Part shown: piece after piece, positions 46,999-58,381 of the stretch
Position numbering within the stretch: the first letter of the stretch is position 1
Layout: every line of letters starts with the position of its first letter
Source of the DNA: Paraconiothyrium sp. Pb-2020
Lineage: Eukaryota > Ascomycota > Dothideomycetes > Pleosporales > Didymosphaeriaceae
DNA length: 64,000 nucleotides
Direction: 5' to 3'
Assembly (NCBI GenBank): GCA_022419385.1
Contig: JAJUBI010000008.1
Coordinates: 1,860,001 to 1,924,000, forward strand
The notes under the pieces: generated by a model
What the model was told of the DNA's origin: nothing
What the model saw: the letters and a program-made list of their open reading frames with translations, nothing else
The model's database searches: none
Position numbers and translations under genes: made by a program

Positions 46999-48400
46999 CT
47001 AAACAACATCCGTAGGCTCGACCGCTTTGCGAACGTCCGTCCGACTTTTGCTATTTCGTCTCGTCTCGTCTCGCCTTTCATCACCATCACTTCTCGAAGA
47101 GACCGACCATTCAACGCTCTTCACAATACCACCATGGACATCATTAACATCCCTCGTAATCTCCTGCTCATCACTCCTCGCATCCTCGTCATTCTTGCCC
47201 GTCCACTTCCAATCACTCTTCATCTCATAGCGATCCGCATTCGCCTCAAAAGTATCCAGATCATCGTACCCATCCGTCGGTTTTCTCGACCGTGCTGTCC
47301 CGCTCCGCTTCGTTGCGCTCCGCTGATGCTCGCTATTGCCGTACGCCGAGCGCTTGCTCGTCGCCGGCGCAGACCTGAGCGACGGCACACAAAGCCCGAG
47401 AATAAACTTCATAGTCGGGCCGCAAGCGCCTAGGATAGCGACGCTGGATTCGATCGCCGAGTACGCGGCTTCCACCGAGTACGACTTGGCTTTTCCGAGG
47501 AAGGCGTTGTAGAGCCATATCATGCGTGCGATGCCGACGGCTATCAGGACGAGGCCGAAAGATAAGAAGGAGATGGTCATGACTTTTCTTTTTAGCGGCA
47601 TCTGCAGGTCCCAGATTATCCACGAGGGCATCAGGAGGACTAGTGCGTCGGTGATGAGCACGATTGTTACGTTGGCGAGGACGTATTTGTCGCCTTGCAT
47701 GCAGTGGCCGGGGATTTCGGGGTGCCATTTCTTGCGGAGGGGGAGGCAGGGGACGAGCGCGATGCAGGTTGAGACGATCATGTAGATGACGTTTATGATT
47801 TGGATGGCCCAGAGGGAGCGCTTGATCCATGTGTTGGGCGAGCGGAGCTTTTGGAGGGACCAGAGGAAGGACATTTTGACGATGCAGACGACGGGGTTGT
47901 ATTCGGCGCCGAGTGCGAATTGCAACTGCAAAATGTTAGTCGCGCTGGGTATGTGTGCAATGAAGCATTGTTGTTGGACGTACCTTGTTTGCGCGCACCC
48001 AGTCGATGGCTAGAAAGTTCACATCTTCGTCGTGGTATCCTGTGCGCATCTCCAGCACATCTAACCTTGGTCAATCTCGCAGTTCTCACGTTGTCGAAGA
48101 TCCTCTTACATAAATGCACGATGACACTATTTCCCAGCGCCAGCACCCACCCCAGTACAATCAGTGCGTCGTCTGCGCATCGTCAACGTTCCATCTCCAG
48201 CAAAGATCGGCGCAAAACATACCTCCACCCAAGGTGCGATCGACCCGCTTCTTGACAATCCTTACCGCGACGATCAGCCCTGCGATCCCAGGAAATAGAT
48301 ACAGCAACGCGATGAGCAGCGGTTGAAGTCCTTTGCTGGGGTTGGGATTGAAAACGGGCACTCCGCCAGGCATGGCGCCTGGCGTCAAGGGGGCCGACAT
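46999..48400 (-). CDS. Seven-helix fungal rhodopsin-like domain (PTH11-related) membrane protein
   Basis: Model complement(join(46999..47925, 47984..48060, 48110..48172, 48223..48400)), 414 aa. Seven hydrophobic helices follow in order: LQPLLIALLYLFPGIAGLIV, DDALIVLGWVLALGNSVIV, YNPVVCIVKMSFLWSLQKL, SLWAIQIINVIYMIVSTCIA, VLANVTIVLITDALVLLMP, VMTISFLSFGLVLIAVGIA and AIESSVAILGACGPTMKFIL. Family marks are VRANK before helix 3, CHC-like Cys (PGHCMQGDKYVL) in the extracellular loop and the terminal GACGPT motif. No extracellular CFEM domain precedes the helices. The cytosolic tail of about 120 residues is Ser/Thr/Arg-rich and likely phosphorylated. The start at 48400 (MSAPLTPGAM) is the first ATG of the frame. 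Such PTH11-related proteins are putative receptors for surface or nutrient cues; ligand unknown. Confidence 0.8.
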
Positions 48401-50173
48401 CGCTGCTGTGCGCAACGGGTATCTGTCGTGTAGCCTAGAAATGGGGTACAAGGCACATGTATACAGGCTCCCAGCGAACACGGGGCACTTGCTTCATCGT
48501 TGGGGAGGTGTCACGTTGCCCGCGTGCGTAATACCTCCCGAGGACGAGTCCAGAGCCGTTCCTGCACTCGAACGCAGGAACATGATGGTTCAGCCACCTC
48601 CTGCAGATAACGCAGGCGAAACGTGTTGTTGACCTTCGCGAAGCGCAAGACTGATCCTGCGGAGGAAGCGAAGCGGGATACGAGTGCTAGTGTTCTTGCA
48701 TTGCGTCGGTGAGATTTAAAATACGCTTTTTGAAGCAGGGACTATACTGTTTGATGGTTAGGCGTGGTTTGGGGACGGGACGTTGACGCCATGAGACTTA
48801 GTGCATCGCCTAGCGAAACTGTCAGGAGAGGAGACTATTCACGACTTACCCGGCAGGAAGTCCTCAGCAAACCATGTAGAGGGCAGACAGGCCAGTGGAT
48901 AGCATTGAAGTTGCTACGTACCGGAAGTCGGCATGCTCCAGGATAGGCTATAAGATGGACCAGGTCCTACCTAATACTATTGCCACTCAATGTGAAAGAA
49001 CATCTTCCCAAAGATACCTGCTTGAGTTGATATTATCCGCAGTGTGCCTAAGACTTCTAGTAGGAAGATGGGTGAGCGGGAAGCGCGGACTGTTGAAGAT
49101 ACCCCACTTAAAAACATCATGTTTGGCGAGCTCTCAAAGTGGACGCGTCCGAAAGGATTCATCGGAGTGAAACTCTTCATACGCTTGCCACAATCTCAAG
49201 CTCCATGTATGGCAGGAGAAATGGCTCGCTACTATGAGTAGGCCCTCTCGGTCCACTTATTCTTCTCAGAAGCAAGCGCATAGCTTCCGCTTCCGCGGGT
49301 GGTAAACAATAAACATGTCGAGATCCAGAACGCATCGCGCATATTTCTCGAATCGGTACCTTGAGCTGCCTTCGATATTTCGAACGTTCGAATGGAGGGG
49401 TCTCGCCCAGGGCTGCATGACTGCGTGTCCCTATCATTGGGTGTTTCCTTATGGAGGATGTCGTTCAAGGCCGGCCTGTAAGCGAGATGGGTTTATTGGA
49501 TGCACTAGCACGGCCGGGGAATGGCGCAAGAAAAGTGACATGTTGACAGGTGCCACTAGTTCCGTGGGGTTCCCTCGATCCCGCCCCATACGTTCATTTG
49601 TGTGAGTCGGTCGAATCCGGATGGCAGGTGTTGTTCTCGCTTCCAAAGTCAACAGACTCTCTAACCCCGGTGATGCGGGCACTCCGTGCAAGATCTGGTG
49701 AACAAGCACATGTCTCAGATCGATCTCCCACGCCGCAGGATAAATACCAAGCAGTGGGGTACCTGAAAAAGATATATTGCTCACTTCGGTTGCACATCCA
49801 GCCCTCAGGGTCCCGCACGTGCGAATCCACAAATGGGAAACGCGAGGCCCGAGCCGCGTAAAAGCTCACATGTTCGGTCCAAGCACTGCCTACCCATGGT
49901 GTCGGTGCCCATCTGCCTGCGGCTCTGGGTACACGGCGTGGCTTTGCCACTCGATATCTTACTGACTCGCCCCACGATTCCTTCTGGCCCACTGGCCCAG
50001 TGGACGCGCAAGTGCCGAACATGTCGCGATGGCCGGCAAGATGATTGCGCTCATGCCATTGCATTTGCCAGCATCTTTTAAATAGTCTCGGAGCCGCAAT
50101 GACGGGGCGACCACTGCCAAGTAGAGATTTCTATCCTTGCCTCAGCAGCACTTCCGGCAGACAGTCAATCAGC
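48401..50173. other. 1.8-kb divergent intergenic region, no gene seen
   Basis: Open frames here are short and lack recognisable protein features. It contains both promoters of the rhodopsin-like gene and the FAD oxidase. No repeat or RNA gene recognised. Confidence 0.35.
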
Positions 50174-52200
50174 ATGCTGGCACCACTTGTTCTTTCTCTG
50201 GCCGCCGTGCTCGTAAGAGCTCAAGAGCCTGTGCCCTCTGTCCCTGCTTCCATTTCCTCAGCAGTCACTCCTGCTGCAACTGAGGTGCCTGCCGACTCCA
50301 CCGATGCAGGTGTTCAATTGTTCGAGGCGGAGACGACCCAATTGACGGATGCGGTTGTCGCCGACATCGTCAACACCCCGGAAATTGCTGACTATGCCCA
50401 TCTCTTTGCGTTCGAGAACACGACCACGCAATTATCTGAGCGTGCTAAACGCCAGCGCCGCCTATTGAAATGCAAGTCGGCACCTGGAGATTTGCTTTAC
50501 CCCGCCAAGCTCGTCTGGGGTATCTTCGATCTCCTGCTTGGTGGTGCATTGGAGCCAATTGTTCCGCTTGCCTCTTACTGCTACAAAGAGTCCGAGTTCG
50601 ACAACTATAATGCCGATAAGTGCGCTGCTGTCACTGCCGGTTGGACAACCGGCGAGCTTCAGTGAGACATTCCCTAGAGTCTCCATCTTTCGAGACTGAC
50701 CTCTGCAGCTACAATGACCCCGGCTCGATTATGTGGCCGTTGTACACCGGGCCCACTTGCCTGCCTCCCGGCGATGCCGCGTCGCACGGCAACTGTACTC
50801 AGGGCGGATATTCTTCGTACTCTGTCCATGTTACAAATGTGGCCCAAATCCAATTGGCTGTCAACTTCGCACGTACTTCAAATCTCCGTCTAGTCATCAA
50901 GAACACTGGTCATGATTACAACGGAAGGTCGACTGGAAAAGGCGGATTGAGCCTGTGGACGCACAACTTGAAGGGTATTCAGTACATCCAGGACTACAAG
51001 AGCTCCACCTACAACGGCCCTGTCTTCAAGGTAGGAGCAGGCGTGCAGGGGTTTGAGCTCTACCAGGCTGCCGACAAGTATGGCGTCTCTGCGGTTGCCG
51101 GGATCTGCCCCACCGTCGGTGTCTTCGGCGGTTACTCCGCTGGGGGAGGACACTCCCCGTTAATGCAGCTTTTCGGAATGGGTTCGGATCAGGTTCTTGC
51201 TCTCGAAGTTGTCACTGCTAGTGGTCTCTTTCTCACTGCGACGCCCACCGTCAATAGTGACTTGTATTGGGCATTATTGGGTGGTGGCGGTGGAACTTTC
51301 GGTATCGTCACGTCAGCTGTAGTCAAAGTTCACGAAAAGGTACCCGTCACCGTTGCCCAATGGAGCTTCAACTCCTTCGTTACCGGCCCCGAGCCCTTCT
51401 GGGAGGCGCTCAAGTTCTTCTGGGACGAGATCCCCAACTACAACAGCAACAAAACGTACACATACGGCACCATCATCAATGCTGGTGTTGGCTACCTGTA
51501 CACCATGGCACCTTTCTTCGCAACCAAGAAGACAGTCGAAGAATTCAACACCCTTTTGAAACCGTACTTTGACAAATTGACTGAACTGGGTATCCCCTAC
51601 GAGCTCAACGTCACTCACTACGACACATTCTATCCCGCCTATCAGGCCGGCTGGGCAGACAGCGACTTCCACATTGGCAGCACCGCCGGAACCCCTGGCG
51701 TCCGACTCGTCCCCACCGAGAACTGGGCCACCGAAGCTATCCGCAATCAGACCTGGACCGCCATCCGCGGCGCCATCGACACCGCCCCCGTAATCACAAT
51801 CTACAACCAGAGACCCAACAGCCCCGCCAAGATCATCAACAGCGTCAACCCCGCGTTCCGCAAGGAAGAAGCCATGGTCCTCATGATCAACGGCATCGCT
51901 GATCCCTCGACAGCTGCGGGCTTGAAGCAAGCAGAGGACGACTTTGCGAACAAGATTATGGGTCCACTCCGCGCTGTTACGCCTGCGGGTGGCGAGTACG
52001 GAAATGAAGCCGATCCGTGGAATCCCAACTTCAAGGCTGATTTTTGGGGCGAGAACTATGCGCGTCTAGCGCAGTTGAAGAAGAAGTGGGATCCGACGGG
52101 GTTGTTCTATGTGCATCATGGGGTGGGGAGTGATGAGTGGGTGGTTGAGGATGGGGATCGGGGGGTTCCGACGCAGGATGGGAGGCTTTGTCGGGTTTGA
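50174..52200 (+). CDS. Secreted FAD-dependent oxidase (berberine-bridge enzyme-like)
   Basis: Model join(50174..50661, 50709..52200), 659 aa; 47-bp intron GTGAGA..GCAG. The ATG at 50174 is chosen because it starts a good signal peptide (MLAPLVLSLAAVLVRAQ); upstream in-frame codons would bury it. A 120-residue Ser/Thr/Pro-rich leader precedes the FAD_binding_4 domain: RLVIKNTGHDYNGRS with His231, GGLSLWTHNL, and GICPTVGVFGGYSAGGGHSPL with Cys296. His231 and Cys296 correspond to the two residues that hold FAD covalently in BBE-like oxidases. The substrate-side region includes LYWALLGGGGGTFGIVTSA, and the C-terminal BBE motif is NYARLAQLKKKWDPTGLFYVHHGVGSDEW. Enzymes of this type oxidise sugars, alcohols or secondary metabolites with release of H2O2. 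No biosynthetic cluster surrounds it, so a secreted carbohydrate or phenolic oxidase is more likely. Confidence 0.87.
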
Positions 52201-52843
52201 TAGGTGAGCTGAGAGGTTCATGTTCATATGTAGATACTTTCCCTATACCCAATTCTAATTCATGAGATCAAGAGCTCGAGTCCGTAAGTCATGGTCGTGA
52301 GAGGCTTCATGACCTCTTCATCTCTCACTGTCTCACCCCACGCGTTTGTATAATAAATAGTATTCATGGAAGCGTCTGGCGTGCGCGATTTGGGCTCCGG
52401 CCTAGGGTCTATAACCCGCACGCTTGTGGAGAAAATTCGTGGCGAGGGACGTTACCAATGAGTTCCTCGGAGTCGTTTTTCTGAGGAGCAGGTTGTTGGA
52501 TTTGGTGATGCGTGGCTGGTGAAGAACTTTGTGGAGAGTCGGGATGTGAGGGGCGAAATTAGAGAAGGAGAAGATTCCAATGTAGGCGCGTGCGAGTGCG
52601 AGGGCTTTGCGGTGATGGGATGGATACTACTTTCTGATTGATAAAAAGGGAAGCGTACGATTCTGGAGTATGCTGGGTTGGAAGCGGAGTTTAGTATGTG
52701 GGATCTTGATGTAAGATACTTGATTCATGAGTCAGGGCGAGATCTTGTAATCTTTCATTGATTCTGATTGATATCTCAATTAGATACAGTGCGATGTATG
52801 AGCTATCCGAACATCTTTGAACGACTTCGATGATTGTTTGCGG
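52201..52843. other. Convergent intergenic spacer, no gene seen
   Basis: 643 bp between the 3' ends of the FAD oxidase and HET genes. No coding signal. Confidence 0.35.
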
Positions 52844-54148
52844 TTATACTGCCTGACCAGCACTCGTGAGCAGGTATATGTAGGGAACATCCGTTGACCT
52901 GATTATCGAAGCTGGATCTGACAATGTTTCTAGTCTGTCTGTGTGAGCTCTAAGATACAGACCGTATTCCGCAAATAACTCTAAAACGATGGCGCAGTTC
53001 CTTTTTGGGTCTTTCTCATAGCAGAACAACGGAAAAGCATATCCCTCATCGTGTGGTGTCAGTGTTGCCTGAATCTTCAGACCTCTGTTGGTAACGACAA
53101 ACTCTGGCGCCTGCCTAGGGGCAAGCACGATGTCACCAGATCCAGCGAACGCTTCTGGTGAACGCGCAAGGACAGAACCTTGAGTTCCGAAAGGCTCCGC
53201 CCAGGCAAGGATGGTGAGGTCGCAATACTCTTTCATTATCTCGTACTGAAGACGCCTGAAAGCCTGACGTCGTTCACCATATAGCAGAGGCATGTTGATT
53301 CTGAAGATACCTGCCGAAAAAATGAGCATCTAGATTACACGTTAAGATAACACCGAACGAGCCTACCAAGGAGGCAGTAAGCCATATCTTCTTCTCGAGT
53401 TGTTTTGCGATGCGCGGCCCAACTCAGTTTCTGGCAGACCGCGTACCCCTGCAAGGTCGCATGTAGACCTCTATGCATTTCACCCAATTCACATACCAAA
53501 ACGTCCTTTGGGATCCGTGTAATATTCGACAGCTGGCTTGTTAGATTTATCTTGTATTCGCTGTCCTTGTACTTTCCGCGATATGACACGCCAAAGTAAT
53601 TCCAATTCTGATCGTAGAATTGACGAATGCGGGGCGCAATAAGCTCCTGCAATGTCCAGCCTCTAGTGAACCATTTGCATGCAGACATTGATTCTAAGCT
53701 TGCATCCTGAGCGATGTCGAAATCGCTTAGCCAGACGTAACAGACGTGGGCACCTTGGTACCATGCAAACATGGAATTGATGGCTTCAGATAATTCTGCG
53801 CTACTTGACTTCTAGACACGGTGAGCATGTAGGCCACAATACTAAACTAGGACTGTGTAAACAGACATTGATGCAGCACGTGTCAACCTAGGTTCATAGT
53901 CAGCCTGTGCGACTTGTAAATGATATTTCACTCACCCAAGCCCATTCCAACCCCTGAGAACAAGCTATTTCACATGTTTCCATAATTTTCTGTCCACCCT
54001 TCTTCGTAACCCATCCTCCTGAAGGCGATATGTAATCTTCGTATAAGACTTCTTCATCTTCCCAGGTGTGACTGAGTATCGCGTAGGCTGGTACTTCGCT
54101 AGCATTGAACTCTTTCAGCTTGTAGGTATGACAGTCGATGAGCCTCAT
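52844..54148 (-). CDS. HET (heterokaryon incompatibility) domain protein
   Basis: Model complement(join(52844..53310, 53367..53811, 53867..53887, 53936..54148)), 381 aa. HET domains sit in proteins that trigger cell death or allorecognition when fungal hyphae fuse; related TIR-like NADase activity has been proposed for some. The domain is complete: MRLIDCHTYKL, AYAILSHTW at 20-28, GLEWAWVDTCCIN (split by introns), SAELSEAINSMFAWYQGAHVCYVWLSDF, WFTRGWTLQELIAP, and EEDMAYCLLGIFRINMPLLYGE restored by the last splice. The second exon is a 21-nt micro-exon encoding the DTCCIN core. The C-terminal 130 residues lack ankyrin, WD or NACHT repeats, so this is the short HET class. The donor of intron 2 (GTCTGT) is weak but frame-required. 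Confidence 0.85.
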
Positions 54149-54672
54149 TGTGCGAATATGTCGATTGGTTTGCAGCGCATCTGAAGGCTGTGAATTTGCC
54201 GCTTCGGAGGCAAGCAATCGGCGCGATAGAAGTTTCTCTATGAAGTGGCTATTGCAGAGGAGAAGCCTCGTCTGTAGCTTTATGATGCAAGTGCCGTCAC
54301 GCAACGCTACCGGAGATAAGGGGATCCAACAAGATGGTGTTCTTGAGTGATCAATACAGAAGGGTGATCAGGAAGTCAGCGTTCCAGAAAGAAGGCGGGG
54401 TAAACGTCGAGATGGCGCAGCAAGGCTGAGGCACAGCCTCAGGCATCGATCAGCGATATGAGCCTCCACAGAATGTGAAAGCTCCCACAAAGCTCACTCG
54501 TATCTGAGTCTGCATTACTGTCGATGTCTTAAGGCTGTACCTTTTAGCTGCATGTATGGGCTGATCATCATAATAGCACAGGTGTATGATATTAAGCTTA
54601 GACAGGCTATAGAAGACTTTGTTTTGGGTCCACCCAGAGGTTCAGCAACGAACGACATGCGTTCTACATGAC
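54149..54672. other. Intergenic region, no gene seen
   Basis: 524 bp between the HET start and the end of the NAT permease gene (both minus strand). No coding signal; includes the HET promoter. Confidence 0.35.
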
Positions 54673-56457
54673 TCAATCAGCTTTTGACTCACCGAGCACA
54701 GGATGCTTCCGCTCGTCGCCATAATTCATGTTCGGCAGCCCACCCTTATCCCTCGGCAAAACCAGATTTAAGAACACGCCCACAATCGCAGCGATTACGA
54801 AGGGAGTCTCCACGGCCAAATTGATCCCTTGTTCGAACCCAACGAGATTCGCGTTGGGTCCGCTGTAGTCCAGTATCTGTGCGAACCAGTCCGGCTGACA
54901 GATGTCCATGAAGCCGATGCCCAATGCAACCGTGAGAATGAAGCGGTCGCGGCGGGTCCAGGCGATGAGGGCCAGCACACGAACACCAGCAACGGCGATG
55001 GTGCTGTAGAGGAACACTTGCATACCGCCGAGGACGGATGGAGGCATGGAAGCGAACACAGCGCCGAATTTGGCGACGATACCCATGAGAACGAGGAAGC
55101 CGCTTGCAGCCCATCCAGCGCGTCGCGATGCGCAGCCGGTAAGGAGGATAACGCCGTTGTTGCCAGCTTGCGACACCATCGGAGGCCCGGTCGCGAGCGC
55201 ACTGAAGAAGCTGCCGAGCCCGTCGCAGAGAATACCACCTTGGATTCTGCTGTTAAACTCCGTGCCCTCGATGTCGACATCCGAAAGTTCAGCGGTGGCA
55301 AGGATATCAGGGATACAGCTGACCGCTTGGCAGGCGAACATGATGATCATGGGGAGGACGAGGGTGCCATCAACCGAGAGCTTGAATGTATGCACCCACA
55401 AGAACGTGCCTCCAGGCGCGCGCTCAAGCTGCTCAGTTGACCAGTACCCTGTAGCGCCGGAGATGATGCATCCAACCGCGAGCCCGATGATGACGGAGGC
55501 AGAGCGCATCAAGGGAGCTCCGATGCTTTCCACAACAATGATGGTTGCAAATACGCTGAACCCAAGACCGATCAGCTTCGGGTGACCCCAGACTAATGGC
55601 CGAGGAGCTGCGACATCTGGACACAAGGCGTAAAATCCTTCGCCGCCATGGCAGTTGGAGCTACCGCCCCAGTTTTGCAGTCCATTGCCGACTAGATAGA
55701 CTCCGACCAGAGTCAGCAAGCTACCGGTGATTAGCTTCGGAAAGATCTTGTTGAGGAACTTGGGCGGCACAAAAGCCATTGCTATCTGGATCCAGACGCA
55801 GCACAACATGGTCCCTAGGCAGGCACCCCATGCATCGGGACATGGGCCCTGCGTCCCATCGGTGTCGACCGGGCAGGTACCAGATTTGTACCGCAGAGCA
55901 GCGTAGTTGAAGACGATCGGTAGGATATCAAAGGTAGGGCCGACAACCGATAATAGGCCTGTGCCAATGAAAAAGGGTGTCTTCATGATATGTAGTCGCG
56001 TGACTTGAAGAGCCGTAGCAAGACCGGTAACGATGAAGGCTGTGGACACAAGGTATTCGGTCATAGCTGGATCGAAATTGAATGCGCCGGAGGCGATAGC
56101 AAGCGGCGGCGAGACGATGGAGCCGATCATGGTAAGTGCATGCTGCAGGCCCAGCAGAAGCGTCAGCAAGACGGGTACTCGATCATTGAGACCGTAGAAC
56201 GGTGCTCTGTAATCTTTGTATTTCCGATTGAGGGGCCATATGTTCGGAGTGATCAAATACATATAATCCTGAGCCAAGTCAGTGAGATTAGTCTGCGGCA
56301 TACCTCAATATGAACATACATAGTCACCAACCCAGCCATCCTTGGTTAGAAAAGTATGCTTGAGCTCTTCAAGTGTTGTCTGCCATTTGGTACGTACGGC
56401 GCCTTCGCTGACTGATGGCGTGTAGTCGGCGGTGTCAATGACCTTGGAATCGGACAT
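54673..56457 (-). CDS. NAT/NCS2 nucleobase permease (xanthine/uric acid type)
   Basis: Model complement(join(54673..56268, 56320..56457)), 577 aa; 51-bp intron GTATGT..CTCAG. A plasma-membrane proton symporter of the UapA/UapC group. The N-terminus has LKHTFLTKDGWVGDY joined to DYMYLI. TM1 carries the QH motif (LGLQHALTMIGS), and the NAT signature in TM10 reads GNNGVILLTGCASRRAGW. This matches NxGxxxxTG, where the final Gly is found in purine (xanthine/uric acid) rather than ascorbate transporters. TM8 (PDILATAELSDVDIEG) and ICQPDWFAQIL are also typical. Length equals UapA-type proteins (about 575-600). It is divergent from the amidohydrolase at 56851 across a 393-bp promoter, indicating joint control. 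Specificity inside the purine group is inferred. Confidence 0.9.
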
Positions 56458-56850
56458 AGTTGAGCCAGCTTGCTGTTATGGGCAGTTGGACTTCTACGCT
56501 GGGTCACGCCATAAATCTTATAGATGCTGCGTTTGATATGGTATCGGTTGCAAAGGCCAGGCTCTTGCAATGGAGAGCCTAACTCCGGTCTAGCAACCAT
56601 GTTGATAGCCAATCAGTGGGAGGCGATAATCGTATCGCTGGTGGGAGCTTGATCAGCACCCTCGGCCGCGCCTATGTGGAACACCAAGATAGAACATTGC
56701 TCCGGCGCCGGCCGACGTAAACCAATAATGATGAGCAGCTACTCAACATCAGACTCGCTATTAGGGCCTTGACACAGTGTCGAAGCGTCTTGTGAATAAA
56801 TCAAACAATCGTTGATTCGATCGATATTCTTAAGAGGAAACATCGCGACA
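56458..56850. promoter_or_regulatory. Divergent promoter of permease/amidohydrolase with GATA, CCAAT and a CCGGCGCCGG palindrome
   Basis: 393 bp between the two starts. HGATAR motifs: TGATAG at 56603-56608, CGATAA at 56624-56629 and AGATAG at 56687-56692. CCAAT boxes at 56609-56613 and 56722-56726. The perfect 10-bp palindrome CCGGCGCCGG at 56702-56711 has the CGG/CCG half-sites bound by Zn2Cys6 factors, and a gene for such a factor lies 1.5 kb away. GATA sites fit AreA-type nitrogen control. All binding is inference. Confidence 0.55.
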
Positions 56851-58299
56851 ATGCCAGGAAGCCAGCCGAAAGTCAAATCTCACCTGTTCATCCATGCGAC
56901 CATCGTAACAGTCAACAGGAGCAGAAATGTCATCCTTGACGGTGCGCTGCTTGTCGAAGCTGGTCGCATCAAGGCCCTAGGAAAGACAGCAGAGCTTCTA
57001 CAGCAGCCGCAAGAAGGTGTCGAAATAACCGACTGTACAAATCAGATCATCATTCCAGGGCTCATCAACACACACGCGCACCTAGCACAGTCAATACTAA
57101 GGGGACTTGCAGAAGATTTGCCACTTCACGAGTGGCTGTGCGATGCGATCTGGCCATTGGAAGCGAACTACGACGAAACGGACGGCTATGTCGCGGCCAT
57201 GGTGACGATCGCAGAAATGTTGAAAACGGGGACGACTTGTTTTCTAGAAGCTATGCTCACACACCGAAGCGGTCTCGAAAACATCGTACAGGCTGTCGAA
57301 GAAACGGGGATTCGCGCATGCCTGGGAAAACTCATCAAGGTGGCCGAGACAAATCCGGATCTGAAGCTGAAAGACGCGAGAGACCGCGACGTCTCGTCCA
57401 TGTCGATTTCATCGGCTCTCGAGGCTCATAAAAAGCATCACGGGTCGAACAACGACCGTTTGCATATTTGGTTTGCAGCCGGTACTCCGAGAGGGTCGCC
57501 TAGTTCTGCGCACACAGCAATAGGAGAGACTGCGAAGAAGCACGATATCGGCCTCACTATGCACTGCGCTGAGGCACCGAAAGATCTCCCTATTTACCGC
57601 CAATACTACGAGTGCAGTCCGCTGCAGTTCTGTAAAGATACACAGTTGGTTGGTGAGAAGAGTGTTTTCGCACATGTGGTTCATCCGGATCCCAAAGCAG
57701 GCGATTTTGACATCCTCCGCGAGAGCAAGAGCACAGTCTCTCACAATCCCACCAGCAACCTCAAGCTCGGCTCTGGTGTATGTCCAATTCCAGACATGGT
57801 AGAAGCCGGGGTGAATGTCGCGCTCGGCACCGATGGAGCGCCGTGCAATAACACGTACGACATGTTCCGCGAAATGCATCTGGCTTCGATACTTCACGGG
57901 GGTGTTAGAGAAACTGCAGGGTTGCTAAGTGCGTACCAGGTTCTCGAATTTGCGACTATCAATGGCGCCCGTGCGCTAGGGCTAGAAAGCGACATAGGAA
58001 GCTTGGAGGTTGGAAAGAAGGCTGATATTGTCACAATAGCACCCAAGGGCGCCGTAGTCGCGCCATGGGATGCCTCGCAGATAAAAACTGGTGGTATAGA
58101 TCCAGTCTCAGTCGTTGTTCACAGCGGTGGTGATAATGTCGACTCTGTCCTCGTTGACGGTGAGTTTCTTGTCAAAGGTGGCAAGTTGCTTTACATCGAT
58201 GAGGTTGCGGTCGCAGAGCGCGCCAGAAAATCTATTACTGGAATTCGCAGTAGGAGCGGAGTTGTTGCACGAAACCACCAGACACTTAACTACATATGA
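56851..58299 (+). CDS. ATZ/TRZ-family amidohydrolase (guanine deaminase-like)
   Basis: Single exon, 482 aa; the ATG at 56851 (GCGACAATGCC) is the first in frame. A metal-dependent hydrolase of the amidohydrolase superfamily, the group with guanine deaminase, TrzN/AtzB-type chlorohydrolases and S-adenosylhomocysteine deaminase. Metal ligands are visible: THAH with His75 and His77, TMHCAE with His238 and Glu241, FAHVVH with His275, and GTDGAPCNN with Asp328. PGLINTHAHLAQSILRG and SHNPTSNLKLGSG are typical family blocks. The C-terminal composite domain ends in VGKKADIVTI. Likely reaction: hydrolytic deamination or ring-N cleavage of an aminated heterocycle in the cytosol. Neighbours (purine-type permease, pathway regulator) support a purine or purine-like substrate. 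It is convergent with the regulator gene, 82 bp apart. Lack of introns sets it apart from most genes here. Confidence 0.87.
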   Translation: MPGSQPKVKSHLFIHATIVTVNRSRNVILDGALLVEAGRIKALGKTAELLQQPQEGVEITDCTNQIIIPGLINTHAHLAQSILRGLAEDLPLHEWLCDAIWPLEANYDETDGYVAAMVTIAEMLKTGTTCFLEAMLTHRSGLENIVQAVEETGIRACLGKLIKVAETNPDLKLKDARDRDVSSMSISSALEAHKKHHGSNNDRLHIWFAAGTPRGSPSSAHTAIGETAKKHDIGLTMHCAEAPKDLPIYRQYYECSPLQFCKDTQLVGEKSVFAHVVHPDPKAGDFDILRESKSTVSHNPTSNLKLGSGVCPIPDMVEAGVNVALGTDGAPCNNTYDMFREMHLASILHGGVRETAGLLSAYQVLEFATINGARALGLESDIGSLEVGKKADIVTIAPKGAVVAPWDASQIKTGGIDPVSVVVHSGGDNVDSVLVDGEFLVKGGKLLYIDEVAVAERARKSITGIRSRSGVVARNHQTLNYI

Positions 58300-58381
58300 A
58301 ATGTATGCAGTTGCAATCTTTCGTAGCGAGGCGCCTGGGAGTGCTCGATGTTCAACGGTCCAAGATTGGGTGCCTACGCAT

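Noticed and set aside
47333..47830. 165-codon Arg/His/Pro-rich minus-strand frame
   Set aside because: A shifted frame of the rhodopsin-like gene; the alternative frame yields seven well-placed helices.
51313..51930. 205-codon minus-strand open frame
   Set aside because: Antisense to the FAD oxidase domain; Gly/Val/Asp-rich composition is the complement of the real gene.
54829..55440. 203-codon plus-strand open frame
   Set aside because: Antisense to NAT permease helices and of biased Glu/Ala/Asp composition.
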